Shown one piece after another: positions 1 through 11,264 of a stretch of 64,000 nt of DNA. The translations under genes and the position numbers were made by a program. The stretch comes from Thiobacillus sp. 63-78 (GTDB taxonomy: Bacteria > Pseudomonadota > Gammaproteobacteria > Burkholderiales > Thiobacillaceae), in assembly GCA_001899765.1 (NCBI GenBank), contig MKWM01000073.1:127789-191788 (forward strand), given 5' to 3'. The stretch's first letter is position 1. Each line of letters begins with the position of its first letter. The notes under the pieces were generated by a model, which worked only from the letters and a program-made list of their open reading frames with translations, was not told the origin of the DNA and did not search any database.

Positions 1-174
1 ATGCAGGGTGTGCAGCTTGCCACTCAAGGCATGCAGGCGCAGCGACGGGTGGTGCGGATTCAGTTCAAGCAGTTGCAGGGTTTTGAGGTACTGCTTTTCC
101 AGATCGGGATGCCGCTTGAGAAACCGTGCGGCGCGTTTGGTGTACTGGTCGGTAAAAATCAACCGATAACTCAT
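1..174 (-). CDS. RelE/ParE-superfamily toxin, C-terminus cut by window edge
   Basis: Reading the complement from 174 gives MSYRLIFTDQYTKRAARFLK and continues open to base 1, so about 58 N-terminal residues are visible. The short beta-strand opening (YRLIFTD) followed by a basic helix and an HPDL segment is typical of the RelE/YafQ/ParE fold, whose members block translation or gyrase. The ATG overlaps the antitoxin stop (ATGA), the usual antitoxin-first coupled arrangement. The catalytic C-terminal residues lie outside the window, so the subfamily cannot be assigned. Confidence 0.75.
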   Translation of the reverse strand, partial: MSYRLIFTDQYTKRAARFLKRHPDLEKQYLKTLQLLELNPHHPSLRLHALSGKLHTLH

Positions 175-428
175 GCCGACGATTTCACCCGCGCCAGATG
201 GGCTTCCGGCGACGACTCGGTAAATCGCCCCGCAGCCAGATCGGCACGCGTCTCCGCCAGCGCCGCCTCCAGTTCGCACTCGCGCAGATAGTGGTACTGG
301 GCAATATCCATCACCACGAAGCGTTCCTTGCCGCGCACCGACACAATCGCCTCGGTGTGCTCGGCAAGCACCGACTCGATCGCAGCGATGCCTTTTGTCT
401 TGAGATCGTTGGCTGTGAGATGAGACAT
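171..428 (-). CDS. Phd/YefM-type antitoxin
   Basis: An 85-residue protein beginning MSHLTANDLKTKG. The pattern 'TANDLKTKG...VRGKERFVVMD...YHYLRECELEAAL' matches Phd/YefM antitoxins, which bind DNA through the N-terminal domain and the toxin through the C-terminal helix. The ATG at 428 is chosen because AGGTG sits six bases upstream; the GTG nine bases earlier lies inside that Shine-Dalgarno. Stop and toxin start overlap by four bases. It should repress its own promoter, which would lie between 429 and 521. Confidence 0.8.
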   Translation of the reverse strand: MSHLTANDLKTKGIAAIESVLAEHTEAIVSVRGKERFVVMDIAQYHYLRECELEAALAETRADLAAGRFTESSPEAHLARVKSSA

Positions 429-521
429 GGCTCGCACCTGAAAACACGATTAAGAATGCGCTTAATAGTGCCTGGTATCATATTATTAATCAAGCGGTAA
501 TTTCACGTGGCCATGAACGCC

Positions 522-923
522 TCACCCGCCCACTTCGTCCGCTTTCACAAACGCCAGTATCACCTCGCGCACCACCTTGCGCTGTGCCACTGGCAGCCTG
601 AGGAAGGCTTCGAATACTTCGCGTTCCTGATAGCCAATGCCTTCGTCCCAGCGCTTTTGCTTGGCACGCACCCGGTCTTCGATCTCTGCCCCGTAGCGCA
701 GTGTCTGCGGTGAAACGCCCAGCCATAGCGCCAGCGCTTCCAGCTTGTCTTGCCGCGGCAACGATTCACCGAGCAGCCAGCGACGTACGCCATGCAAGGT
801 CATCGGCTTGCCCATGTAGTGCAAATTGAATTCGCGCTCCAGCACCGAAGGCTTGGCCTCATAGCCTGCCGCCGTCATCGCGGCACGTAACCGTTCCGCA
901 AATTTTTTGCTTGCGTTATCCAT
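522..923 (-). CDS. XRE-family helix-turn-helix regulator
   Basis: A 133-residue protein. Residues about 8-70 form a Cro/CI-like helix-turn-helix (FAERLRAAM..., then VRRWLLGESLPRQDKLEALALWLGV, the recognition segment of XRE proteins). The C-terminal half is helical and unassigned; the length suits a phage-repressor-like regulator. The gene is divergent from the type III mod gene, with a 25-bp palindrome in the shared intergenic region. By position it probably controls the restriction-modification operon in the manner of a controller protein; that role is inferred, not shown by a family match. Confidence 0.75.
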   Translation of the reverse strand: MDNASKKFAERLRAAMTAAGYEAKPSVLEREFNLHYMGKPMTLHGVRRWLLGESLPRQDKLEALALWLGVSPQTLRYGAEIEDRVRAKQKRWDEGIGYQEREVFEAFLRLPVAQRKVVREVILAFVKADEVGG

Positions 924-974
924 GCCCGGAAGTTACCGGCGGCGCGCATGACAAGCGTAAGAACGGCGTGATAC

Positions 975-999
975 TTAGTTACGTTATTAACGTAACTAA
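975..999. promoter_or_regulatory. Perfect 12+1+12 palindrome, probable operator of the XRE regulator
   Basis: Left arm TTAGTTACGTTA (975-986), one central T, right arm TAACGTAACTAA (988-999). Every base of the arms pairs. It is AT-rich in a GC-rich neighbourhood and lies 46 bp before mod and 52 bp before the regulator start, so a bound dimer could govern both promoters. The two-fold symmetry and single central base fit an XRE dimer site. There is no T-run, so it is not a terminator. Confidence 0.65.
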
Positions 1000-1044
1000 T
1001 GGTAAAGTCCGCGCGACCTTTTCTCGCGCCTCAACACGTATTCC

Positions 1045-3231
1045 ATGTCCAAGTCCCTGCTCGAACAACTGCCGGAAATCGTCGCCAAGGGCAGGCAGCA
1101 AGCCGAGAAAATCCTCGAAAGCATCGAAGGCCGTCACCGCGTGCAGTTGCAGACGCGCGAGATCGTGCTGCCCGCCAAGGATGCGGTGGCACAGGACTGG
1201 ATCACCCGCCAGAACCGGCAAGCCCAGCGCGATGCCGCGTTCAGTCCCACGCAAAGCGCACTGATCGACCCGGTGCAGCCTGGTCTGAATGCAGCGCCCG
1301 AAGCGCCCTGGACCAACCGCCTGATCTACGGCGACAACCTGCTGGCGATGGCGGCACTGCTGGCGGGCGACGAGCACACCCCGAGCCTGCGCGGCAAGGT
1401 GGACTTGATCTACATTGATCCACCATTCGATTCCAAGGCCGACTACCGCACCAAGGTCACGCTGCCCGGCGTCGAACTGGAGCAGAAGCCCACCGTCATC
1501 GAGCAGTTCGCCTACTCCGACACCTGGTCGGATGGCACGGCCTCGTATCTGGCCATGATCACACCGCGCCTGATCTTGATGCGCGAACTGCTGGCCGACA
1601 CGGGCTCGATCTACGTGCATCTGGACTGGCACGTGGGGCATTACGTGAAGATCGTGATGGATGAGATTTATGGCAAAGATAATTTCAGGAATGAAATTAT
1701 CTGGAAACGCACTGCAAGTCACTCCGACTCAGGCCAGGGCGCCGAGCATCTAGGCCGCCAACACGACGTAATTTACTGGTATGCAAAAACAGATCGGGCT
1801 CAGGTGAAACCGATTTACGAACCATATTCACAAGAATATATCGACAGCGCCTATAAGCATATCGAACATGAGACAGGCCGCCGCTACCGCTTGGACAACA
1901 CAAGTGGTCCGGGTGGTAGCGCCAAAGGAAATCCCTTTTACGAGTTTCGTGGAAAAGCCAAATACTGGCGTTACTCGAAGGAAAGAATTGAGCAGTTATA
2001 TCGCGACGGGCGCTTGATCCAAACGCGGGAAGGTGGTGACTGGAGTTACAAAAGGTATCTGGACGAAATGCCCGGTGTCCCGTTGCAATCCCTCTGGCTC
2101 GACATTTCACCCCTACAGAGTCAAAGCTTAGAGCGAACCGATTACGCAACACAAAAGCCAGAGCGATTACTGGAAAGAGTTATCAGCATCGCGACTCATG
2201 AAAATAGCCTCGTCGCCGACTTCAACGGTGGTTCCGGCACCACCGCCGCCGTCGCCGAGAAGCTCGGCCGCCGCTGGATCACCAGCGACCTCGGCAAGCC
2301 CGCCTGCATGATCATGAGGAAGCGCCTGATCGACCAGGACGCCCAGCCCTTCCTGTATCAAGCCATCGGCGACTATCAGGTCGAGGCGGCGAAAGCCTCG
2401 CTGGGGCGCGATTTCCGCATCGGCGACCTGTCGCAGATCGTGCTGTCGCTGTATGGCGCGCTGCCCCTGTCGCCCGAGGACAACCCGACGCGCAACCTCG
2501 GCCAGGTGATGGCGGGCGGCAGCAAGACGCTGGTGCTGGCCGATTCGCCCAACAAGCTCACCGGCGCGGCGACGCTGAAGAAGGCCATCGCGCAGCGCGA
2601 CAATCTGCTGGGCGGCTGGGATAAGGTGGTGGTGCTGGGCTGGAACTTCGAGCCTTCGATCGGCGAGACGATCACGGCGCTCAACGACTCGCGGCTGGAA
2701 GTACTGGTGATTCCGCCCGACCTGATGGACCGGCTGAAGAAAAAGGGCGGGCTGGAGAAGCTGCGCGGGTCGGTGCGGTTTTCGTCGTTGCAATATTTGA
2801 CGATCTGGCCGGTGGAACGTAAAGCAAGCACCGTTCGGGCTGAGCCTGTCGAAGCCACAGCCAGCCCTTCGACAGGCTCAGGGCGAACGGATGAGACGCT
2901 GACGGTGCGGCTCAGGAACTATGTGCTGCTGTCGCCCGAGGCGATCAATCTGGACGAAGCCAACCGGGCCAAGTTGCAGGCGATCGCCAACGCCGAGCCG
3001 CTGGCACTGATCGAATACTGGGCGGTGGACCCGAACTACGATGGCCGCGTGTTCCGCTCGGTGTGGCAGGATTATCGCGGCAACACGGCCAACGACGGCG
3101 ATCCGCTGCGGGTGGTGACGCAGGCGGTGCTGACCGTGCCCGCGAACCCCGGGCCGCGCCAGGTGTGCGTGCGGGTGGTGGATGTGTTCGGCTTCGAGGC
3201 GGAAGTGGTGGCGACGGTGGCGGCGGCATGA
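1045..3231 (+). CDS. mod: Type III restriction-modification system, Mod DNA methyltransferase
   Basis: A 728-residue beta-class N6-adenine methyltransferase. The catalytic motif IV DPPF (residues 125-128) precedes the AdoMet motif FNGGSG (from residue 393), the order seen in type III Mod proteins. The target-recognition region lies between them; from about 1680 to 2200 base composition turns visibly AT-richer than both ends, suggesting exchange of the specificity domain. Mod sets the recognition sequence and modifies one strand; with Res it forms the nuclease. A 60-bp palindromic element encodes residues 596-615 in frame. The stop overlaps the res start (ATGA). Confidence 0.92.
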   Translation: MSKSLLEQLPEIVAKGRQQAEKILESIEGRHRVQLQTREIVLPAKDAVAQDWITRQNRQAQRDAAFSPTQSALIDPVQPGLNAAPEAPWTNRLIYGDNLLAMAALLAGDEHTPSLRGKVDLIYIDPPFDSKADYRTKVTLPGVELEQKPTVIEQFAYSDTWSDGTASYLAMITPRLILMRELLADTGSIYVHLDWHVGHYVKIVMDEIYGKDNFRNEIIWKRTASHSDSGQGAEHLGRQHDVIYWYAKTDRAQVKPIYEPYSQEYIDSAYKHIEHETGRRYRLDNTSGPGGSAKGNPFYEFRGKAKYWRYSKERIEQLYRDGRLIQTREGGDWSYKRYLDEMPGVPLQSLWLDISPLQSQSLERTDYATQKPERLLERVISIATHENSLVADFNGGSGTTAAVAEKLGRRWITSDLGKPACMIMRKRLIDQDAQPFLYQAIGDYQVEAAKASLGRDFRIGDLSQIVLSLYGALPLSPEDNPTRNLGQVMAGGSKTLVLADSPNKLTGAATLKKAIAQRDNLLGGWDKVVVLGWNFEPSIGETITALNDSRLEVLVIPPDLMDRLKKKGGLEKLRGSVRFSSLQYLTIWPVERKASTVRAEPVEATASPSTGSGRTDETLTVRLRNYVLLSPEAINLDEANRAKLQAIANAEPLALIEYWAVDPNYDGRVFRSVWQDYRGNTANDGDPLRVVTQAVLTVPANPGPRQVCVRVVDVFGFEAEVVATVAAA
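2831..2890. repeat. REP-like palindromic element inserted in frame inside mod
   Basis: Two 24-base arms (2831-2854 and 2867-2890) pair at 22 of 24 positions around a 12-base loop; the core is GCCTGTCGAAG / CTTCGACAGGC. Exactly 60 bp, that is 20 codons, keeps the mod frame open and adds a peptide of the form TVRAEPVEAT...PSTGSGRT. The motif CTTCGACAGGCTCAGGGCGAA is familiar to me as a dispersed intergenic palindrome of beta- and gammaproteobacteria; finding it in a coding region is unusual. Confidence 0.75.
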
Positions 3232-6167
3232 GTGACAGGGCCGACGATCAGCTTGCCCTGTCCGCCGGGCTGACCACCAGGACCGCCGCGCTGTGCCTGG
3301 GCCTCGAATCGGGCGTGGCGGAAATATTCGATCTCGTCACGCCGACCACGGCCGAGCTGCTGAAGTGGTGGTTCGGTGACGACGTGGTGGCGGCGCGCGG
3401 CGGGCTGAATTTCCACGCGGGGCAGAAACAGGCGATCCTGAATGCCATCGTGGCGCACGAGGTGCTGGGCGCAACCACGCTGCTGGATCTATACAAGCAG
3501 GCTGCGCCCGATGCGCTGCTGGCTGGCAGTCGCATGAACGAAGTCGCACAAGCAAAACACGCACACCCAAAATACTGTCTGAAGATGGCCACCGGCACCG
3601 GCAAGACCTGGGTGTTGCAGGCGCTGCTGATCTGGCAGGTGCTCAACAAGACCGCCGCGCTGAATGAAGGTGTGGACGACCCGCGCTTCACCCGGCAGTT
3701 CCTGATCGTCGCCCCCGGCCTGATCGTGTACGACCGGCTGCTGGACGCATTCTGCGGCAAGCTCATGGGCGGGGTGCGTGACTTTGCGACCTCCGATGTG
3801 GCGCAGTTCGCCGATCTGTTCATTCCGGATTCGCACCGCGATCAGGTGTTCGGGTTTGTGCGCGGCAATGTCTGCGCCAAGGACGACATCGGCCTGAAGG
3901 CGACGGGCAACGGCATGATCGCGATAACCAACTGGCATCTGCTGGCGGAAGGCGATACGCCGCAACCCGAAGACGAAATGCTCAGCCCCGGCGCGCCGCT
4001 GGAACCGCAGCAGGTGATCGGGGCGGTGCTGCCGCTGACGCCGGGGCGTGCCACCGGTAACAGCCTCGACGTGCTCGACCGCCGATACGCGCGTGGCAAC
4101 GTGCTGGAATTCCTGGCTGGGTTGCCCGAGTTGATGGTGTTCAACGACGAGGCGCACCACATTCATGAAGTGAAGCGCGAAGGCGAGACGACCGAAGTGG
4201 AATGGCAGAAGAGCCTGTCCCGCATCGCCGAGACCAAGGGCCGCCGCTTCGTGCAGGTGGACTTTTCCGCCACGCCATACAACGACGTGGGCTCTGGCCG
4301 GAACAAGACGAAGCTTTATTTCCCGCACATCATTACCGATTTCGATTTGAAGACCGCGATGCGTATGGGGCTGGTGAAATCGCTGGTGCTGGACCGGCGC
4401 CGCGAAATCGGCGCACTGCCGCTGGAGTTCAAGGCCGAGCGCGATGAGGACGGCAATCCGGTATTGGGCGAAGGCCAGCGCGTGATGCTGCGCGCAGGGC
4501 TGTCCAAGCTGAAAAAGCTGGAAATGGATTTCGCCAAAATCGATCCTGCCCGTCACCCCAAAATGCTGGTGGTGTGCGAGGACACCACCGTATCGCCGCT
4601 GGTGGCCGTTTTCCTGAATCAGGAAGGCCTCGGTGAAGACGAGGTGATGACCATCGACTCCGGCAAGAAAGCCGAGCTGGGCGAAAAGGACTGGGCACCG
4701 GTGCGCGAGCGCCTGTTCAACGTGGACAAACACGCGACACCGCGCGTGATCGTGAGCGTACTGATGCTGCGCGAAGGCTTCGACGTCAACAACATCTGCG
4801 TGATCGTGCCGCTGCGCGCGAGCCAGGCGCAAATCCTGCTGGAGCAGACCATCGGACGCGGCTTGCGGCTGATGTGGCGCGACCCGGAATACGACGACAT
4901 CAAGCGCGACAACCGCGAACGCCTGAAGAATGGCCAGGCGCCGGGCAGCCTGATCGACGTGCTGTCCATCGTCGAACACCCGGCCTTCCAGTCGTTCTAC
5001 GATGAGCTGATCAGCGAAGGGCTGGTGGGCGAATCGACCGAGGACAGTGACAGCACCAGCAGCACGGGGGATGTGATCGCGGCGGAGCTGCGCGAAGGCT
5101 ACGAGGCGTTCGATTTCGCCATCCCCTTCATTCTGCGCGAAGCCGATGAAACCATGGATCACGCCGTGCTGGATGTGGCGAAGCTGCCCGCCTTCACCGC
5201 CATGACACCGGATCAACTGGCCGCGATGCTGGGGCGGGGCGATGTCTTCGTGTCGCAGGACTTGCAGAGCAATACCCTGTTCGGCGATTACCGCGTGGCC
5301 GGCGCAATCATGAACGTCTCCGGCTACAACGATTTTCTGGCGCGGCTGACGCGGCGTATCAGTCAGGCTTTGAATCAGCCGCTGCCGAAAGGCAACAAGA
5401 TCGCCGCGCACCTTGCCAATCCATACTTGCAGGTCAATACGGCCGACCTCACCGGCGCGCTCGACGATTACATCTGGACGCAGCTATTCGGCAGCCCGTT
5501 CAATCCGATGGACGGCGAAAACTGGCGCGTGCTGTTGTTGCAGCCGGTGGTGGATCACATCACCAAGGTGTTTGCGGTTGCGCTGATTGAAGCCGAAGCA
5601 CCGCAGGTGACGGGGCAAACCGAAGTGCTGCACCGCCGTTTGTCCGAAGTGCCGAAGCTGATGATGCGTGAAAGCAGCTCGCTGCCCGTGATCAAGTGCA
5701 TTTACGAACGGCTGGCTTTCCCCACCCGCAGCGGCGGGCTGGAACGCGCCTTCATGGAATGGGCACAGGCCGATGCGGGGATACAGGCATTCTGCAAGAT
5801 CAGCGAGAACCGCCATACCTTTGCAAGATTGCGCTACGTGAAGGAAGACGGCCTACCCGCGTTTTACTCACCGGACTTTCTGGTGCGTGCGGAATCGGCG
5901 ATTTATCTGGTGGAAACCAAGGCGCAGCAGCAAACCACGCACCCCAACGTGCAACGCAAGCTGAAATCGGCTACGGCCTGGTGCGAGCGCATCAATAGCC
6001 TGTCGCCCGAACAGCGCGACGGCTTGCCGTGGCATTACGTGCTGCTCGGGGAATCACAGTTTCGTGATTGGCGCAGCAAAGGCGCTCGTCTCGGTGAATT
6101 ACTGGATTTTGCACGGGTGCGCCCCCTCAACGATGCTTCGTTGCAGGGGCGACTGGCCTTGTCATAA
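3228..6167 (+). CDS. res: Type III restriction-modification system, Res endonuclease/ATPase
   Basis: A 979-residue Res subunit. Walker A ATGTGKT ends at residue 127, the DEAH box is at residues 307-310, and a later helicase segment carries VIVPLRASQAQILLEQTIGRGLR (motif VI, split by nothing). The C-terminal PD-(D/E)xK nuclease shows SPDF with D883 and ETK with E896 and K898. It translocates or diffuses on DNA and cuts near unmethylated sites together with Mod. The ATG at 3228 overlaps the mod stop and is preferred to the upstream in-frame start at 3063, which lies inside mod. The gene appears intact. Confidence 0.92.
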   Translation: MSDRADDQLALSAGLTTRTAALCLGLESGVAEIFDLVTPTTAELLKWWFGDDVVAARGGLNFHAGQKQAILNAIVAHEVLGATTLLDLYKQAAPDALLAGSRMNEVAQAKHAHPKYCLKMATGTGKTWVLQALLIWQVLNKTAALNEGVDDPRFTRQFLIVAPGLIVYDRLLDAFCGKLMGGVRDFATSDVAQFADLFIPDSHRDQVFGFVRGNVCAKDDIGLKATGNGMIAITNWHLLAEGDTPQPEDEMLSPGAPLEPQQVIGAVLPLTPGRATGNSLDVLDRRYARGNVLEFLAGLPELMVFNDEAHHIHEVKREGETTEVEWQKSLSRIAETKGRRFVQVDFSATPYNDVGSGRNKTKLYFPHIITDFDLKTAMRMGLVKSLVLDRRREIGALPLEFKAERDEDGNPVLGEGQRVMLRAGLSKLKKLEMDFAKIDPARHPKMLVVCEDTTVSPLVAVFLNQEGLGEDEVMTIDSGKKAELGEKDWAPVRERLFNVDKHATPRVIVSVLMLREGFDVNNICVIVPLRASQAQILLEQTIGRGLRLMWRDPEYDDIKRDNRERLKNGQAPGSLIDVLSIVEHPAFQSFYDELISEGLVGESTEDSDSTSSTGDVIAAELREGYEAFDFAIPFILREADETMDHAVLDVAKLPAFTAMTPDQLAAMLGRGDVFVSQDLQSNTLFGDYRVAGAIMNVSGYNDFLARLTRRISQALNQPLPKGNKIAAHLANPYLQVNTADLTGALDDYIWTQLFGSPFNPMDGENWRVLLLQPVVDHITKVFAVALIEAEAPQVTGQTEVLHRRLSEVPKLMMRESSSLPVIKCIYERLAFPTRSGGLERAFMEWAQADAGIQAFCKISENRHTFARLRYVKEDGLPAFYSPDFLVRAESAIYLVETKAQQQTTHPNVQRKLKSATAWCERINSLSPEQRDGLPWHYVLLGESQFRDWRSKGARLGELLDFARVRPLNDASLQGRLALS

Positions 6168-6190
6168 GTCCAGTCGCCGCACCACGCAAA

Positions 6191-9055
<2,865 letters not shown>

Positions 9056-9065
9056 GCCCGACGCC

Positions 9066-9383
9066 ATGCGCCAGTTTCGTCCCGCCGAACTCGCCACCCA
9101 TATCCAGTCAGGCCATACCCCGGTGCTGCTCGACGTGCGTGAACCGTGGGAATGGAACGTGTGCCGCCTGCCCGGCGCGATCCTGATCCCGATGCGCGAA
9201 TTGCCGTCACGGCTTGTGGAATTGCGCAAAGAGGCTGAAACCGTGGTGATCTGCCATCATGGCGTACGCAGCTATCACGCGGCGCGCTACCTGGAAGCGG
9301 CGGGGTTTGCCGACGTCATCAATCTGGCGGGTGGCGTGGCGGCATGGGCGAACGAAGTCGATCCAGCCATGCCGCGCTACTGA
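9066..9383 (+). CDS. Single-domain rhodanese-like sulfurtransferase
   Basis: A 105-residue rhodanese domain. The active-site loop CHHGVRS has the catalytic cysteine at residue 63, and LLDVREPWEW is the usual N-terminal rhodanese signature. Such proteins move sulfane sulfur as a cysteine persulfide. It starts 10 bp after pcm and the tolC-type gene follows within 35 bp, so it sits mid-operon. The donor and acceptor are unknown. Confidence 0.88.
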   Translation: MRQFRPAELATHIQSGHTPVLLDVREPWEWNVCRLPGAILIPMRELPSRLVELRKEAETVVICHHGVRSYHAARYLEAAGFADVINLAGGVAAWANEVDPAMPRY

Positions 9384-9418
9384 AGCGCCACCGGGCACCC
9401 CATCCGAACCGGGCCGCC

Positions 9419-10837
9419 ATGCCTTTCAAGCCCCTGTCTCTTTTGCTCGTTCTCGCGCTGGTGCCCATGGCCCATGCAGAAAACCTGTCCGCCGTCTTCC
9501 AGGACGCGCAGGCCTACGATGCGCAGTATGCCGCCGCCCGCGCCGCCTGGCAGGCCGGTCAGGAAAAGGCCGTGCAGGGCCGTGCGGGGCTGCTGCCCAA
9601 TGTCAACCTCGGCGGCAACGTCCAGTACAACAAGCTTGACTCCACCCTGCCCGGCGGCGACGCCGACTACACCTCCAATGGCCTGTCGCTGAATGCCACG
9701 CAACCGCTGTTCCGCAAACAGAACTGGATACAGTACGAGCGGTCGCGGGAACAGGTGAAACTTGCCGGGATGCAGTTGAAGGTGGCCGAGCAGGAACTGA
9801 TCCTGCGCGTCGCGCAGGCCTATTTCGACGTGCTGCAGTCGCAGGACAATATCGCCTTCATCCAGGCGCAGAAATCGGCCATCACCGAACAGCTGGCGTC
9901 CGCCCGGCGCAATTTCGAAGTCGGGACCGCCACCATCACCGACACCCATGAAGCGCAGGCGCGCTACGACCTTGCCGTGGCACAGGAAATCGCCGAGCAG
10001 AACAGCCTCGCGATCCGTCTGCGCGCGCTGGAAAAAATGATCGGCAAGCCCCCCGGCGCCTTGGACATCTTCATCGAACGGGGCCCGCTCAAGGTCGACG
10101 CCGAGTCCATCGATACCTGGGCCGCACGTGCCGCCGCGGACAACCTGCAGGCTGGAATCCGCCGGATCGCCAAGACTCTGGCCGACCAGGAAGTCGAGCT
10201 CAACCGCGCCGGCCACTATCCCACGCTCGACGCGGTGGCCGGCTATACCGTCAGCAACAACCAGAATTTCGGTGCGATACAGATGGATACCCGTACTGCC
10301 AGCATCGGTGTTCAGCTCAACCTGCCGATCTACCAGGGCGGCCTCGTCAACTCGCGTGTGCGCGAAGCGGTGGCCAACCAGGAAAAAGCGCGCCACGACC
10401 TCGAGGCCGCGACGCGCGACGCCAGCCTGCAGGCCCGTCAGGCCTGGCTCGACGTCAGCAGCGGCGCCGCCCGCGTGCAGGCCCTGGAGCAGGCACTCGC
10501 TTCCACCCGGACCCAGCTCGACTCCACCCGGCTTGGCCTGCAGGTCGGCGTGCGCACCAGCCTCGACGTCCTGAACGCCGAACAGCAGGTGCTGTCGGCC
10601 AGTCGCGATCTGGCCGGCGCGCGTTACGCCTACCTGCTGGCCGGATTGTCGCTCAAGGCCGCTGCGGGCAGCCTCTCGGCAGGCGACCTGCGGGCGATCG
10701 ACGCCTTGTTGAGCCGGCAGCCCGGCAGCCCCCCGCTATCCGCTGTCGATCCCCCGGCGACGGCCACCCCTGCGGCACGGCTCCTGAAACAAGGCTCGCT
10801 GACACGTGGCCAGGCAGACCAGACCGCCACCCGTTAA
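9419..10837 (+). CDS. tolC: TolC-family outer membrane efflux channel
   Basis: A 472-residue protein starting MPFKPLSLLLVLALVP with a signal peptide ending near AHA/EN. Two repeats of long heptad helices (AQAYFDVLQSQDNIAFIQAQK..., ARQAWLDVSSGAARVQALEQAL...) and the strand GVQLNLPIYQGG mark a TolC-type outer membrane factor. It would serve type I secretion and efflux systems. An in-frame start lies 75 bp upstream inside the rhodanese gene, but the signal peptide decides for 9419. The last 32 bases overlap the next gene. Confidence 0.88.
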   Translation: MPFKPLSLLLVLALVPMAHAENLSAVFQDAQAYDAQYAAARAAWQAGQEKAVQGRAGLLPNVNLGGNVQYNKLDSTLPGGDADYTSNGLSLNATQPLFRKQNWIQYERSREQVKLAGMQLKVAEQELILRVAQAYFDVLQSQDNIAFIQAQKSAITEQLASARRNFEVGTATITDTHEAQARYDLAVAQEIAEQNSLAIRLRALEKMIGKPPGALDIFIERGPLKVDAESIDTWAARAAADNLQAGIRRIAKTLADQEVELNRAGHYPTLDAVAGYTVSNNQNFGAIQMDTRTASIGVQLNLPIYQGGLVNSRVREAVANQEKARHDLEAATRDASLQARQAWLDVSSGAARVQALEQALASTRTQLDSTRLGLQVGVRTSLDVLNAEQQVLSASRDLAGARYAYLLAGLSLKAAAGSLSAGDLRAIDALLSRQPGSPPLSAVDPPATATPAARLLKQGSLTRGQADQTATR

Positions 10838-11258
10838 CAATCCGTCGGCGCGCCAGGAGACCCCTCACCGCCATCCCTACGCGATCCGGCTGATCTTTGC
10901 CGGATCAGGCGTGCTGTTCATGGCGCTCGGCGTGCTCGGGATCTTTCTGCCGGTGCTGCCGACCACGCCATTCATGCTGCTGGCTGCAGCGTGCTTCGCC
11001 CGTTCGTCGCCCCGCATTCATCACTGGTTGCTGAGCCATCCGACCTTCGGCCCGATCCTCCACGAGTGGCACACCTATCGCAGCATTCCCTACCGGGCCA
11101 AACGCGCGGCCCTGCTGCTGATTGCGCTGAGCTTCGGGGTGTCCATTGCGTGCTTCGTACCGGGCTGGCCGGCGAAACTGGCAATGGGTATCGGCGGTCT
11201 GGTGCTGGCAATCTGGATCGCGCGCATTCCCTCGCGCGATGCTCCGCGCAAGGCATGA
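10806..11258 (+). CDS. DUF454 (YbaN-type) small inner membrane protein
   Basis: A 150-residue protein with a GTG start inside the 3' end of the tolC-type gene. After a 25-residue polar N-terminus come hydrophobic segments near residues 28-60 and 100-140, including GVLGIFLPVLPTTPFMLLAAACFARSSPR, the hallmark of DUF454. Function is unknown in the family. It is the last gene of the rightward group and converges on waaA with only 6 bp between stops. Confidence 0.82.
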   Translation: MARQTRPPPVNNPSARQETPHRHPYAIRLIFAGSGVLFMALGVLGIFLPVLPTTPFMLLAAACFARSSPRIHHWLLSHPTFGPILHEWHTYRSIPYRAKRAALLLIALSFGVSIACFVPGWPAKLAMGIGGLVLAIWIARIPSRDAPRKA

Positions 11259-11264
11259 ACCGAT

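Noticed and set aside
3489..5411. A 640-residue open frame on the minus strand opposite res
   Set aside because: It is a high-GC antisense shadow with His/Gln/Arg-rich sequence and no family pattern, while the plus-strand frame is a clear Res protein.
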